The notes under the pieces were generated by a model. That model had not been told where the DNA came from, made no database searches, and saw nothing but the letters and a program-made list of their open reading frames with translations. A stretch of DNA of 64,000 nt from Urophycis tenuis (lineage: Eukaryota > Chordata > Actinopteri > Gadiformes > Phycidae), in contig JAXIVH010000031.1 in assembly GCA_036785325.1 (NCBI GenBank), positions 3,207,614 through 3,271,613 of the forward strand, written 5' to 3'. Below, in pieces: positions 29,557-40,750 of the stretch; the first letter of the stretch is position 1; each line of letters opens with the position of its first letter. The translations under genes and the position numbers were made by a program.

Positions 29557-30229
29557 ATACAACCTGCGTTTCAGACAAGGGATACTGTCTGTGTTCAATT
29601 AAGCTATTCTAACATCATCACTTAAGTGATGTACATTACAAAGAAAGCATTACTTTCAACATCTGTGTAATGTTTAAGTATAAGTGTCTGTTTTTTTTCT
29701 TGGAATTCATTCTGACCTTTTATGCGTGTCTTGATCCTACAAATGAGCAGGAAACCAAGATGACCCCATCTTTCAGAATAATGATATCATTTATTTTGAA
29801 GAATTAAAGAAAATATATTTTGTAAAAGATCTGTTTGCGTGTCTCAGAAAAATTTAGTTTGCTCAACCCTATTTTCACCATACCATTAGTACATATCAAT
29901 AAGAACATGTTTATTTGTTCTTTCAAGTATATCAAAAAACATATTATTTTTAGATATCTACAGATCTTCAACATCGATGTTTACCCTTTCATGTTGTGAC
30001 TGTTGTCACTGAATGTGATTGGGCTTTCAAAGTCTGACTTTGCTGCTATAGTGAGAGGCTAATGTCATGGGACATTCCAATCATTCTCTTCCAGACACAA
30101 TTTTAAGATTTTGACCATAGCTCTGCAGGACCAAGGAGGTCTAAACTCCATCCATAGACTGAATACCCCCTCTAGTTGCAGTAACGGCCAATCAAAGATG
30201 GCCTCCTGTTAAGAATATATGCCATATCT

Positions 30230-30400
30230 GTTGTAGTCAAGTTTATTGTCAATTTTCATGAATGTACAGGACATACACAAAAACCGAAATGCTGTTTCCC
30301 TCGATCCCTGGTGCAAAACAGCTATAAACACATATACAAAATAGATATAAAATATGAATACAAATTAAAAGAAGAGAATATATACAAGTTTTAAAAAGAA
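30230..30400 (-). mobile_element. LINE 3'-tail-like fragment
   Basis: The sequence TCAAGTTTATTGTCAATTTT then CATGAATGTACAGGACATAC and GAAATGCTGTTTCCCTCG has the layout of a reversed non-LTR retrotransposon 3' end. No coding part is left. Confidence 0.4.
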
Positions 30401-31892
30401 AGATATGCAAGTAGAATGTGAGCACATATTAGAATTTAAGCACATATAGAGTCAAGCAAACACGTTTTTGGAGGTGCTTATTCCAAATGTGGACTTTATA
30501 TAGTTGAGTTGTTGTCCTGCTGTCACAATTTAACACCAGACACAGACAAACAAAGAATGCGAAGTAATGCTGCCGCCTTCTAGGTCCATCTCCCCTCCCC
30601 CGGACATCATCATCATGGTCTTTCCATGTCATTTCTTGTTTCTTAGGTTCTCTTCAACACTTTGTAAAGTTTTATGTTGTGGTTGATAGGGTTAAATGGA
30701 AATCAGTTCAACAGAAAGCAATTTATTTGTGTTAAGGACAGCTCGTGTTTATGATCTCGGAGAACTCTAATATTGGCTCGCTTCCTGGTTCTAAACTTTA
30801 ATTGCTTTATGATACACAGTTCTCCCCTACATTTTGGGTGGGCTTTGCAATGGTAAGAACTACAGAGATGTCCCAATCTAATATGTTCACTCAGGTCCGG
30901 TCCTATGTCAAGGGCTCTGGCCACGTTTGATGATCTATCAGGCTGCTGCGACACCACATCATAGATGCAATGTATTTGGGAAAGGACGACATGGCAAAGC
31001 GTGCCGGATATAATCAGACTTTGATTTTTCTCACCCACATTCCTTCTCATAAGAGTGTTCACATGCAGCAGCATGGGCTGCACCGGGCGTGTAGAATACG
31101 GGGGGCACGATGGGGACGCGTACCTATCAGTTTTCGTCATGAGTCATTTTGTAACCACCTCTTTTTTTGAAAGAATCCCCCGTGTGGGACCTCGCACCGG
31201 TGTCTTTCACCACTGCGTCATTAAATGCAGTCTGAGCTACGTCAAGCCCAACAAATAGAGAGGAACTCTACTCTTGCAAGTCGCTTCAATATGACAGGGT
31301 CACAAGCGGACTTCAAATGTCGTTATGAGAGGAGTGGTAGTGCGATGGTAAGATGCCATAGTGCGTTGAGTAATGGTGCTCCCTGACTCATCCCAAAAAC
31401 AACAGTCAACAAAGTGAACGTAATGAAACAGTGAAATGCAACCCAACATGTCCTGAACATTCGCCTCCAAACCCTATCTAATAGCAATAAAATGTAATGA
31501 CACAGAATGCCAGAATGTCGCAATGCATTCTGGGAAACACTCCACGATTTCCTCAGGCAAGTACAACAAGTAGAACTGATAATACAAAAAAACACAAAAG
31601 CATTAACCTAATTTACACAAAATAGAAACAACATTTAATTTGATTTGTGCCCGATGACGAGAGAGAGACGGAGAGAGAGAGCACTTTGGTAGAGAGACAT
31701 AGAGTAACAATAACAGAGAGCGAGCGCCGGTCTCGATAAAGCCGTTAATCAGAGAAATGAAACGTTATTTCCCGATTGTTTCACAGCGGTTACATTCAGC
31801 AGGTAGACACGGCCATGAACTGCATCTATCTGAATCACATTATCCAATGAAAAGTATTAGAGCTCTGTGCGTGAGCATAGTCAAGACATCGC

Positions 31893-31895
<3 letters not shown>

Positions 31896-31985
<90 letters not shown>

Positions 31986-31998
31986 CGTGTGCGTGTGT
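31896..31998. repeat. (GT)n microsatellite
   Basis: A GT run of about 90 bp with terminal GC interruptions. Confidence 0.95.
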
Positions 31999-32584
31999 GT
32001 GTGTCATCATCACATTTTTGTATACATTTTTATTAATTAACATGACCTGCGCGAAAGGGGGAAAAAATGAATGCGCGTCATTGTACCCAGCACTTCTGAA
32101 AATGCACTTCCGAATGCGTCTCTGTCCCCAGCACATTTCAAACCAAACCTACGCCCATGCATGCACCTATATATCCCCCGACCCAAGATGTCCCCTCTGA
32201 GTACATAAGGGGGTCAGTTCCCCAGGCTTCCTTCATTGGGAATAAAAAACGTAATATAATCTGCAATAAAACCATACACCAAAATTGACAGTGACCCTTG
32301 CCTTTTGACATTTCTCTGACGAGCCTGGTTATATTTTAGGAATTCAACAGGATATTCAAGAAGGTCTGATTTGGTAGACTCTCGAAAACTTCGCATCCAG
32401 TGTTTAGAAGAGGAGGGGGTGTCTGCAGACCCGGAGGCTGCAGATTCACGACCGCAGATCTCCGCCCCTCAGGAATGTGCGGCAACCGCAGATCTGCGCC
32501 CCTCAAGAATGTGCGACAGCGGCAGCGCCACCAACTGGACGGAGTACTGTCTTCCCACTTACATACACCACGAGGAGTACATCC

Positions 32585-35166
32585 ATGATGGACGACGACC
32601 GGAGTGTGAGTATTGAACGTGAATTATTTGTTTAATATCATGAAACTATTCTGTTGATTCGACAGCAAAATCAATGTTTTAATGTGTTACGTTTGATATG
32701 ATGTGACTCTATTTGCCATGATAGTCTGAAGGGCACGTCATAGTCATCTAGGTTAAGCGAATAGGTAGCTAATATCTAATGTTAGCTTGTTGGAAATGAA
32801 CTGTTAGACCGTACATTGTGTTTAATGAAACCGAAGTGACGAAGAGTTTTAGCATGTGCATTAAATTAAATTAAACATAAAAAATGATTAAGTGGGTGAT
32901 GTATGAGTGTGAGAAAAACACGTAACGTTATAAGGCTGACGTTACGTTTTCATAAGACAGACAGACAGACATACTTTATTGATTGAATGCATGAAACTTA
33001 ACATTTTCTGAAATGACATGGCAGAAATGCATATTGGCAGTGTAGCCTACTTCATGCTAACAGTTAATGTATTATGTGTGGTTGTCTGGAGCCGGACCTT
33101 TAAGGTAGTAACACCAGTCCACGATATAGCAGTTCGATCATACCTGTGTTGTGTAATCACCGAGTTAATAAAGTAGACCAAAGATAACCACCGAGTGACG
33201 TATAATCTTTTACATAACACTACATTATATATCATGTTACATCTCATGTATGTTTATATCAGTATTTACATTTAGCCTATATTATTCTGTTATCTATACT
33301 GTATTTAGAGATTTTGTGGACGGAAATTAAGATAATCCGGGGAAGATCAGAAATGTATTTTTGTCCATTATTAGGTTTAGGCCTATTTTATGTATTGAAA
33401 ACGGTGTAAAAATATTACATTGAACTAAATAGGCACTCTCTTTTTAAGGTTCACATTACGATACAGAAAGGGCGAACCTTGCCCCAACTGGACAGATGCA
33501 AGACATGCTGTCTTCATTTTCACTGTCCCTTCTGCAGCCCAACTTTGTTTAGCCCAACAAAGTTGAGTAAGTGCAGAGAACATTTGGACAACCATTTCAA
33601 CCGGGCTGTTTGCCATGAAGGTAAAGTTTGCAAATATTTGTAGTTACATGGTTGCTGCAACTTCATACTTGATTCAAATTTTGTGTTTATAAGTGACATT
33701 TTGTAATAAAATACTGATGAGTTAATGATACTTGATTATTTGCTCTTATGTTTAAGGATATACCATTCACAGATGTGGACTGGAATGTCGGCTTCAGCTC
33801 CACTATCATTGTGTCTACTGTGGTGTAACACTTCTACGCAAACCAGATTTTATTAAACATCTGGATTTGTGCAAGAAGAAGCACAGTGACAACCTTCCAT
33901 CTCTGGCAACCACTGCCCCAGCAGTGGCACTAACAACCTCCACCACGCCTCCGGCAGTGGCACCAACAACCTCCACCACGCCCCCGGCAGTGGCACCAAC
34001 AACCTCCACCACGCCCCCGGCAGTGGCACCAACAACCTCCACCACATCGGCAGTGGCACTAACAACCTCCACCACGACCCCAGCAGTGGCACCAACAACC
34101 TCCACCACGCCCCCGGCAGTGGCACCAACAACCTCCACCACACCGGCAGTGGCACTAACAACCTCCACCACCACACCGCAGATCACATGCAGGCTGTCAT
34201 TGACCGCACTGCAGAGGAAAAGCGACTTGTGGACTTCATTTTACAGTCACAGGGGGCTGAGCAGCATTTGGTGGTACTTTGAGATTTTCTTATTACTGAC
34301 TGACTCACAGAAATTAATCACCAGAGCATTTGTGAGGAATATCATCAACAGACATATTTAACTATGCAGCTCATTTATTGTATTTTTATCTTAAATGTAT
34401 GTATGTATTTAATGTAATTGACATTTACTGCCTGTTCAGTGATTAACAACTATCATACAATAGGCTCAAAGACCCAATTCCCACAAAGTAATTGTTCCTG
34501 TGTCTTGGTTTGCCAATAGGGTGTGCTCAACGGGAAGCCTTCTAAGTGGTTTCCTCTGAAGTCCTCGTTCCAGGTGCCTGTCTACCTTGACAGTGAGGAA
34601 CAACAGGACATCCTGTTTGCCTTTCTGAAGGCAGTACTGCATAGAACACCAACACAACTGGGCTTCACGGATGAAGTGCAGTTCATCTTGGGTGTTCTAT
34701 TTCCAGAGGTAGGTCTAACCATGTTATGTATTTGTTCATGTTCCTGTACTTTCAAAGCCTATGTAAACAGCATGACTACAATGGTGCTACTTGTGTATGG
34801 ACCAGTGTATAATGGTTTGCTGTTCTGTAGTTTTGAAGTAACCTTTCTCTTTTGGAAGGCCATCATATATGGCCTGTCTGTGCTGCAGAATTTGTCCTTG
34901 CAGGAGGCTGAACAGGTCTTCCTCTCTTGTCCCGTTTATCATCAGAGGTAAGACTATTTTTTTTAAACACAAATCTTTATCAACTATTTGCTAATATTAG
35001 TTAATACCTTAATTAAGAAGTAGTTAATAAATGTACCATTTTAAGTGTTTCCAATATTTCTGTTAACCCAGCAGTGATTATTTTCTTGTCCATTTACTAT
35101 TTCAGTGAAGTGGAGGAGTTTCAAAGAGGAATTGGCAGGCAATTGAGAAAAGAAGGGAAATTGTAA
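32585..35166 (+). CDS. Zinc-finger protein with PWWP3/MUM1-like C-terminal domain
   Basis: Predicted exons: 32585-32605, 33449-33620, 33757 to about 34270, 34520-34708, 34859-34947, 35106-35166. Except within exon 3, all junctions are GT-AG and in phase. The N-terminal part has two Cys/His modules: CCLHFHCPFC...HLDNHFNRAVCH, then CGLECRLQLHYHCVYCG...HLDLCKKKH, consistent with C2H2/C2HC zinc binding. A Thr/Pro-rich 11-residue repeat (TTSTTPPAVAP) follows. The C-terminal part (KPSKWFPLKSSF, FILGVLFPEAIIYGLSVLQN, EVEEFQRGI) resembles the end of PWWP3A/MUM1-type chromatin proteins, but no PWWP domain is visible. The frame entering exon 3 does not match the frame leaving it, so this copy may be disrupted. 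AATAAA lies at 35420. Function unknown. Confidence 0.5.
33908..34178 (+). repeat. 30/33-bp coding minisatellite
   Basis: About eight units of ACAACCTCCACCACGCCYCC then GGCAGTGGCACCA. Most are 33 bp and two or more are 30 bp, so unit-length changes preserve frame. It encodes the Thr/Pro-rich linker of the zinc-finger gene; a second plus-strand frame is also open through the array. Confidence 0.9.
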
Positions 35167-35499
35167 TTGGTATGTAGTGCTGTTACCTACTTCACAATCT
35201 AGGGGTTGAATATTGGAGGGTGAGGAAAAGTCAATAATGTCAAAAATGTCAATAACATGTTATTTCTACTCTGTTTTCTGGCACCTCTTTCTCTCTTTCT
35301 CTCAGGAGTCATGGACCTGTGTGTGTCCTCCCAGCAGCCTGCCTTCTCTCAGCCATTCACTTAAAAGATGACCAGTCCCTAGGCACTGTTGGCCCTGTGG
35401 AAACTGTTTTTGTTTGTTAAATAAAAAGGATGTTTGAAAAAAAAAGTGTGTCCTATGTTTCTGAACAAATATTAAGGTAAAATGTTTCTGGTATGTTTT

Positions 35500-36125
35500 T
35501 GGCAGCTTTATTTATTTATACAGCACATTTCATACACAAGGCAATTCAATGTGGTTTACATGATTAAAAGTTCAACATTTAAAAGCATTTAAAAACAAAG
35601 AACAAACAGCATTTAAAACATGAAAATGCATAAATAGAGGTTAATTTAAAACACAGTGCAGTATAATGCAACAGCGTTAAAATAAGTAAAGGATTTAAAT
35701 AATTCAAAGTCCTTACAGAATAAGTTCTGTGATTTATAGACCAGTAGCAGAACTTTTAAGTATATTCTATAGCTGCCTGGGAGCCAGTGTAAAGTCTTCT
35801 GAACTGGAGTAATATGCTCTGATCTCTTTGTCAGTAAGAACCAGAGCTGCAGCATTCTGAATGAGCTGCAGCTGTTTAATGCTCTTGTGGGGCAGTCCTG
35901 TCACACCATTACAATAGTCAAGTCTACTAGACATAAAAGCATGGATCAGCTTCTCCTGATCTGTTTGGGACATGAGACCTCTCACTCTGGATGTGTTCTT
36001 CAGCTGGTAGAAGGCTGTTTTGGTGATTGATTTGATGACTGCTGAAAATCAGATCCGAGTGTATCAGTACACCAAGGTTTCGGACTTGGTATTTGGTCCT
36101 TAAAGACAGTGGTATTTACTAACAG
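35500..36125 (-). mobile_element. LINE-2-like reverse-transcriptase fragment
   Basis: On the minus strand, AFYQLKNTSRVRGLMSQTDQ, EKLIHAFMSSRLDYCNG, KSIKQLQLIQNAAALVLT and HITPVQKTLHWLP follow the order seen in L2-type fish LINEs. The frame is broken near 35830, and a TTTATTTATTTATACAGCAC-type tail is at the low-coordinate end. It has inserted inside the inverted-repeat unit, downstream of its gene. Confidence 0.75.
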
Positions 36126-36683
36126 CAATCGTCTTTTCTTTATTGCCAAAAACAATTACCTCAGTTTAGTTGTGGTTTAATTGAAGAAAACTTTCATTCA
36201 TCCAGTCATTGATTTGTTCTGGAAAGTGATATAACAGCTATATGGAACTGTAGTATTATCACAATTAGCACAATTGTTTTGGCATTTGGGTGGAATAAAC
36301 CTCAAATATTATAGTTAGTGAAAAAATATCTTTAGGATGATATTGGGATGTCATGAATCACAATTGTTTGGACATTTGGGTGAAATAAACCTTAAATATT
36401 ATAGTTAGACAGAAAATACCGTTAATAGTATATTAAGTAGTATATGGCTGGAATAAACCTCTAATATTATAAAATATATTATGTGGCAGGCACTGTGAGG
36501 TCGTAGATCTGCGGTCGCAGATCTGCGGTCGTGAATCTGCAGCAGGCACATACTCCTCCCAGTAGGTGGCACTGTGCGGTCGTAGATCTGCGGTCGTGAA
36601 TCTGCAGCCTCCGGGTCTGCAGACATACACTATTCCCCGCCTCTAAGTCAGTGATTGGCTACAAAGTCCCCGCTCTTCTCCTC

Positions 36684-37901
36684 ATCTTCTACGGGACAGA
36701 CGGTGCTGTGCAGCTCCAGACGCTGACCGTAATGTTCCGGGGCGACCGCTGCAAGACTCTTGTGGCCAAGCCCAAACTCTTTTTCATACAGGTGGGGCTT
36801 TTAAGCCAGCGCAGATATTATGTGTGTGTGATTGTATGCATGCGGATGTGTTTTTATTTACTGTACTAAGTACTACGTTTTTTTTTGTAAAGGGTAGAAA
36901 GGATAGTGTGGCAGGAGAGTTTTTTACCTTTTTGTGATAAATGGTAGCGCTGCCTTATCTCTTAGGCGTGCCGTGGCACCTGTTTGGACGGCAGCATTGA
37001 GATGGACTCCCCCAGCGACCAATCGTGTACCGCCTCTATCAAGATTCCTGTGGAGGCGGACTTCATGTACGCCTACTCCACAGCTCCAGGTAATCAGTAA
37101 TCCCTGCTGTCACGATCATCTGCCAATTGTGGTCCTATTTTCATAAACAATATACATCTTACATCATTTCTCTGACACTGTATTCATTATTTTGTGATTA
37201 TTGCACATTTATTTGTAGTGTGCTTAAGAACGTGTCCATAACCAAATAGTTATTAGCTATGATATTTATCCAAACAAAAACCTTGGTATCATTATAGTTT
37301 GTGCCATCTAGGTCAAAGCTTACCTCAAGGTTGTCTGCAGAATCACCAGATAGAGCACATACCATTAAGGCTTAGTCCTCACAACAAACCTCAATTGCAT
37401 GTCTCCCATGCCTTCCTGTTCAAAAATGTCACTATATCTGTAAACTGTGTGTGAGAAAGGTACTTTAGAGCCAATTAAAAAAATATTTTTATTATCGTAT
37501 ACCCTGGGAGCCAGACATATCAGCAAGCTCATGTTTAATTTGTCATTTGGCATAATGTGTCTATGTTTAGCTGCAGTCAAAGTTGCACGGGATAAATATT
37601 AAAACGATTAAATCTCTTTATTTGTATTGGCCTGCCTCATGATGATCTCCCACCAGGCTACTGCGCCTGGAGGGACACGGCCAATGGCTCTTGGTTCATG
37701 CAGGCGCTGTGCGCGATGCTGCAGCAACACAGCAGCCAGCTGGAGCTGATGCAGATCATGACGCGGGTCAACCACAAGGTAGCGCTGGAGTTCCAGACAG
37801 CCATCAGCGACCCAGAGAACAGTGGCTTGAAGCGGATGCCGGCCTTCACCTCCTTGTTAACTAAGGACTTCTACTTCCCTCACCAGTCAATACCAAACTG
37901 A
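36684..37901 (+). pseudogene. 5'-truncated tandem copy of caspase-3 (exons 4' to 6')
   Basis: Three exon remnants: 36684-36791 (second half of exon 4), 36966-37089 and 37657-37901 (TGA). Splice sites and phases match casp3 at 44232-45420, and the joined frame is open. It keeps the Gln plus ACRG active-site cysteine block and RGDRC, but has no prodomain, no exons 1-3 and no catalytic-histidine segment (SHG), so it cannot be a normal caspase. The maturation site reads IEMD instead of IETD, and an ATP-style insertion SCTASI is present. The last 30 residues differ strongly from casp3. Homology continues about 100 bp into the 3' UTR. A pyrimidine stretch before 36705 might act as a new acceptor. 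It may be a pseudogene or a fragment with a transcript of its own. Confidence 0.8.
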
Positions 37902-38747
37902 GTTTTTGAACAGCCCAAGGTGATTGTGTGATTCAACTACTGGTGCTGAGAAGATTCTTTGCTGGGTTTTGGTTTTCTATGATAAGTATATGTGCTGCAC
38001 AGAGCAGGGCCAAATTAGCCAATGGGTTTATTTATGTATTCATTTATTATTATTGTGCATAGAAATGCACAATCCTATTATCCCTTTTCTGTTTTTCTTA
38101 CGTTCTGGGACTCATTAGCATATCGCTGGTGACCAGACACTTTACTCATGTATTACAAAGGTCTACTTCCGTATAGCTGTGTTTTATATATATATTTTTT
38201 GTAAACTTTATATTTAAACTGCTTAAACTTTATACTTAAACTTTATACTTAAACTTTATACTTATACTTATACTTACTACAAAAAAAAAAAGAAGCACAT
38301 AAACTCATAGAGAAAACAGTGAGCCTAGATTAGCCTAGCCAGCTATGCACAAGTAATTCCTTGCGTGGAATTACACTTTGTATTTATTATTATATTATAT
38401 TATTATTATTTACATTTCAACAAAATTATGTGATTTATTGGTCAAATGTAGTAACTGCCTGACAATATTGCTCCATACCTGTCAACTTTGAGCTTTGAGA
38501 AAAAGGGAAATTTGTAAAATGTCGTCCCATTTACCCAAGTGGTGTGTATTTGAAAAGAGGGGCAAACATTTTATTTGGTAGATGTGATTTCCAGTATTCT
38601 GGTGCATTTTGGGGATGGCAAATACCCAAATTCAATAAGACATGGTTGTTAATCTGATATTGAGGAGGTGACTTCATGCAAAGGCTTGGGATTCACATTC
38701 ATTCATTCATTCATGTTCATTTAGGCTACTTTTATATTTTGTGAACG

Positions 38748-39655
38748 CAGTGTTTCCCACAGGATTTTTGTAGACTATGGTGGGGGGCTCGCGATCCTCT
38801 AGGGGGGTCCGGGGGCATGCCCCCCCGGGAGAAAAAATTCAGTAGATTTAATTTAAATGCATCAATCTGGTGAATTTTGAGAACCAATTTATGACATATC
38901 AATTACTGACAAATTACTTACAAACTGCTGGTACTGATATGAATGTTGATGACACAATGTGTCATACTAAATGGGGTTCAGGAGTTTTCAGAAAGCATTT
39001 ATACAAAAATGACTAAAACACAGTGCTGAGCCTTTATACTACTAGTGAACTGTCAAGCGCTCAGCTGAGGGGGCGGGGGGTCGCGAGGACGCCTTGCCAT
39101 GGCGACGGGGGGAAACAGAACGTTGGGGAGCCAAACCGCAAGGATTTCCTCTTCTATTAAACGCTGCAGCCCACCTGAGGCCTATTATTGAGCTGCTAGT
39201 GAAGTCTATTTGAAGGTGAAATGAGTCCGGGCCAGAGCTAGTGAGCGGAGCGGAGCACGAGCGAGCGAGGAGCGGATGGAATGTTGCTGGAGCGTGGAGC
39301 GTTTTTTTATTTAGACGCCGGAGCGGCCGCTCTGTTCCGCTCCAGTGTCGCTCCGATACCGCTCACACCACGAGTCTGAGGCATGCCCAAATCCAAACGT
39401 GTGTCTTCTTGTTGCACTTGTCTATCTTTTAAAATAAATGTTCTATGACTGAAATATATTGCCGTCTTAGTTCTTTAGTTCACAGTTAATGCTCTGTGTC
39501 ATTATGTGCATGTGTTAAAATAATAATAATAATAAAAATATGTTGATTTTTTTTTTTCTGACTGCCCGATTCACGTTTGGGGGGGGGGGGGGGCAGCATC
39601 AGACATTTGTGTCCAGGGGCCTATGATTTGTTAATCCGGCCCTGGCACAGTCGTA
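38748..39655. mobile_element. hAT-like terminal sequences and subterminal GAGCG array
   Basis: A CAGTGTTTCCCACAGGATTT start at 38748, followed by GGGGGTCCGGGGGCATGCCC, is typical of fish hAT-like non-autonomous elements. Near 39615-39655, GGGGCCTATGATTTGTTAAT followed by CCGGCCCTGG is the complement of a CCAGGGCCGGATTAAC hAT-like end. Between them (39235-39365) GAGCG and CGCTC motifs occur many times. I could not pair the ends or find a target duplication, so several elements may be nested. Confidence 0.4.
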
Positions 39656-39984
39656 GCCATGGGCGGGCCTAGGCCCGCCTACTTGCCAGTCTTGCCCGTC
39701 CAATCAAAGGGCTTTCCTTCATTTACTCATAAATGTGACGCACCGATGCATGGGTTTATGCAGTTTTGTTTAAAATGTTTCTGCGTAATTTGTCAGCTGT
39801 GATCAAATGCCTTTAATAAATAAGTGGACAAACGTGATGGATCACAGTCATGGCCTCGCCCTTGACAGAGGAACACCATGATCCAATGGCTGAGGGACCA
39901 GGGTGATTGGGGCCAGTCTTTGTCATGGCCCTTTTGAGAAACTTATCAGGTCCAGACATGGACAATGGGCAAGCTACACAGACA

Positions 39985-40142
<158 letters not shown>

Positions 40143-40554
40143 TGTTCGTCTGTTTCCCTGAATTCCTACGGTGTATATATAAGCTGTGACATCTATACTT
40201 TTTGAGATAGATAGATTTGGGATTCCTTATAGAGAATAGCGGCAGTTTGGAGAGAAGCATAGTTAGGTACAAAGCGACAGTTGCAATCAATACACACGCA
40301 GCCTCCCCTCTCCCCCACTGGAGGGGAGGGGGGGGGGGGGGGGCACTGACCTAGTGCACCCTATCACAAACATCAATGCAGACGATTATAGAAAGGACCC
40401 GGGCCAAAGGAAGAATGGCATTCTGCGTTAGAATTCAGCAACACAGAGCTGTTTTGCTTATACATGCGGTTGCGGTCAGTTAGCCCACTTCACATTCTTC
40501 AGGAAATGTACTTTCTAGTTCTTTCTTTCTTTATTATGTTCTCCAAAACGTTGC

Positions 40555-40750
40555 CGCTTAAAGAGATATTCCGCCATTTTTGGAAATAAGCTCATTTTCC
40601 ACCTTCCCTCGAGCAAAACAATCGATCTTTACCCTTTTCCCGTTCATCCAGCCGTTCTGTGAGTCTGGCGGTACAACTTTTAGCTGTAACTTAGCATAGA
40701 TCATTGAATCGGATTAGACCATTCGCATCTCGCCCGCTTTAACCACTTTA
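40555..40750. repeat. Dispersed teleost repeat (class uncertain)
   Basis: AGAGATATTCCGCCATTTTT, AATAAGCTCATTTTCCACC, CCGTTCTGTGAGTCTGGCGG and TTAGCATAGATCATTGAATC follow one another in an order I recall as a common fish repeat. Transposon class and ends are not determined. Confidence 0.45.

Larger units (their letters stand above)
29557..32420. other. cenpu-downstream region, no recognised gene
   Basis: After the cenpu 3' UTR this 2.9 kb holds a LINE-type 3' tail (30230-30400), a GAGA-rich stretch near 31665-31730 and a GT microsatellite. A minus-strand open frame at 30703-31140 (145 codons) matches no family I recognise. PRIMPOL exons expected here from mammalian gene order were not seen. 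Confidence 0.5.
32421..36624. mobile_element. ~4.2-kb unit bounded by perfect 41-bp inverted repeats
   Basis: Positions 32421-32461 and 36584-36624 are exact reverse complements over 41 bp (starting GTCTGCAGACCCGGAGGCTG). Weaker similarity continues outward for about 20 bp, where both flanks read TTAGA-G-GG before the repeat. Inside each end the palindrome CGCAGATCTGCG recurs (32487-32498 and 36516-36527), with further GACCGCAGATCT copies, like subterminal transposase-binding repeats. The unit encloses a multi-exon zinc-finger gene and a LINE fragment. No transposase of a known superfamily was recognised and no clear target duplication was found. It could be a DNA transposon with a captured or unusual gene, or two MITE copies in opposite orientation. 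Confidence 0.6.
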
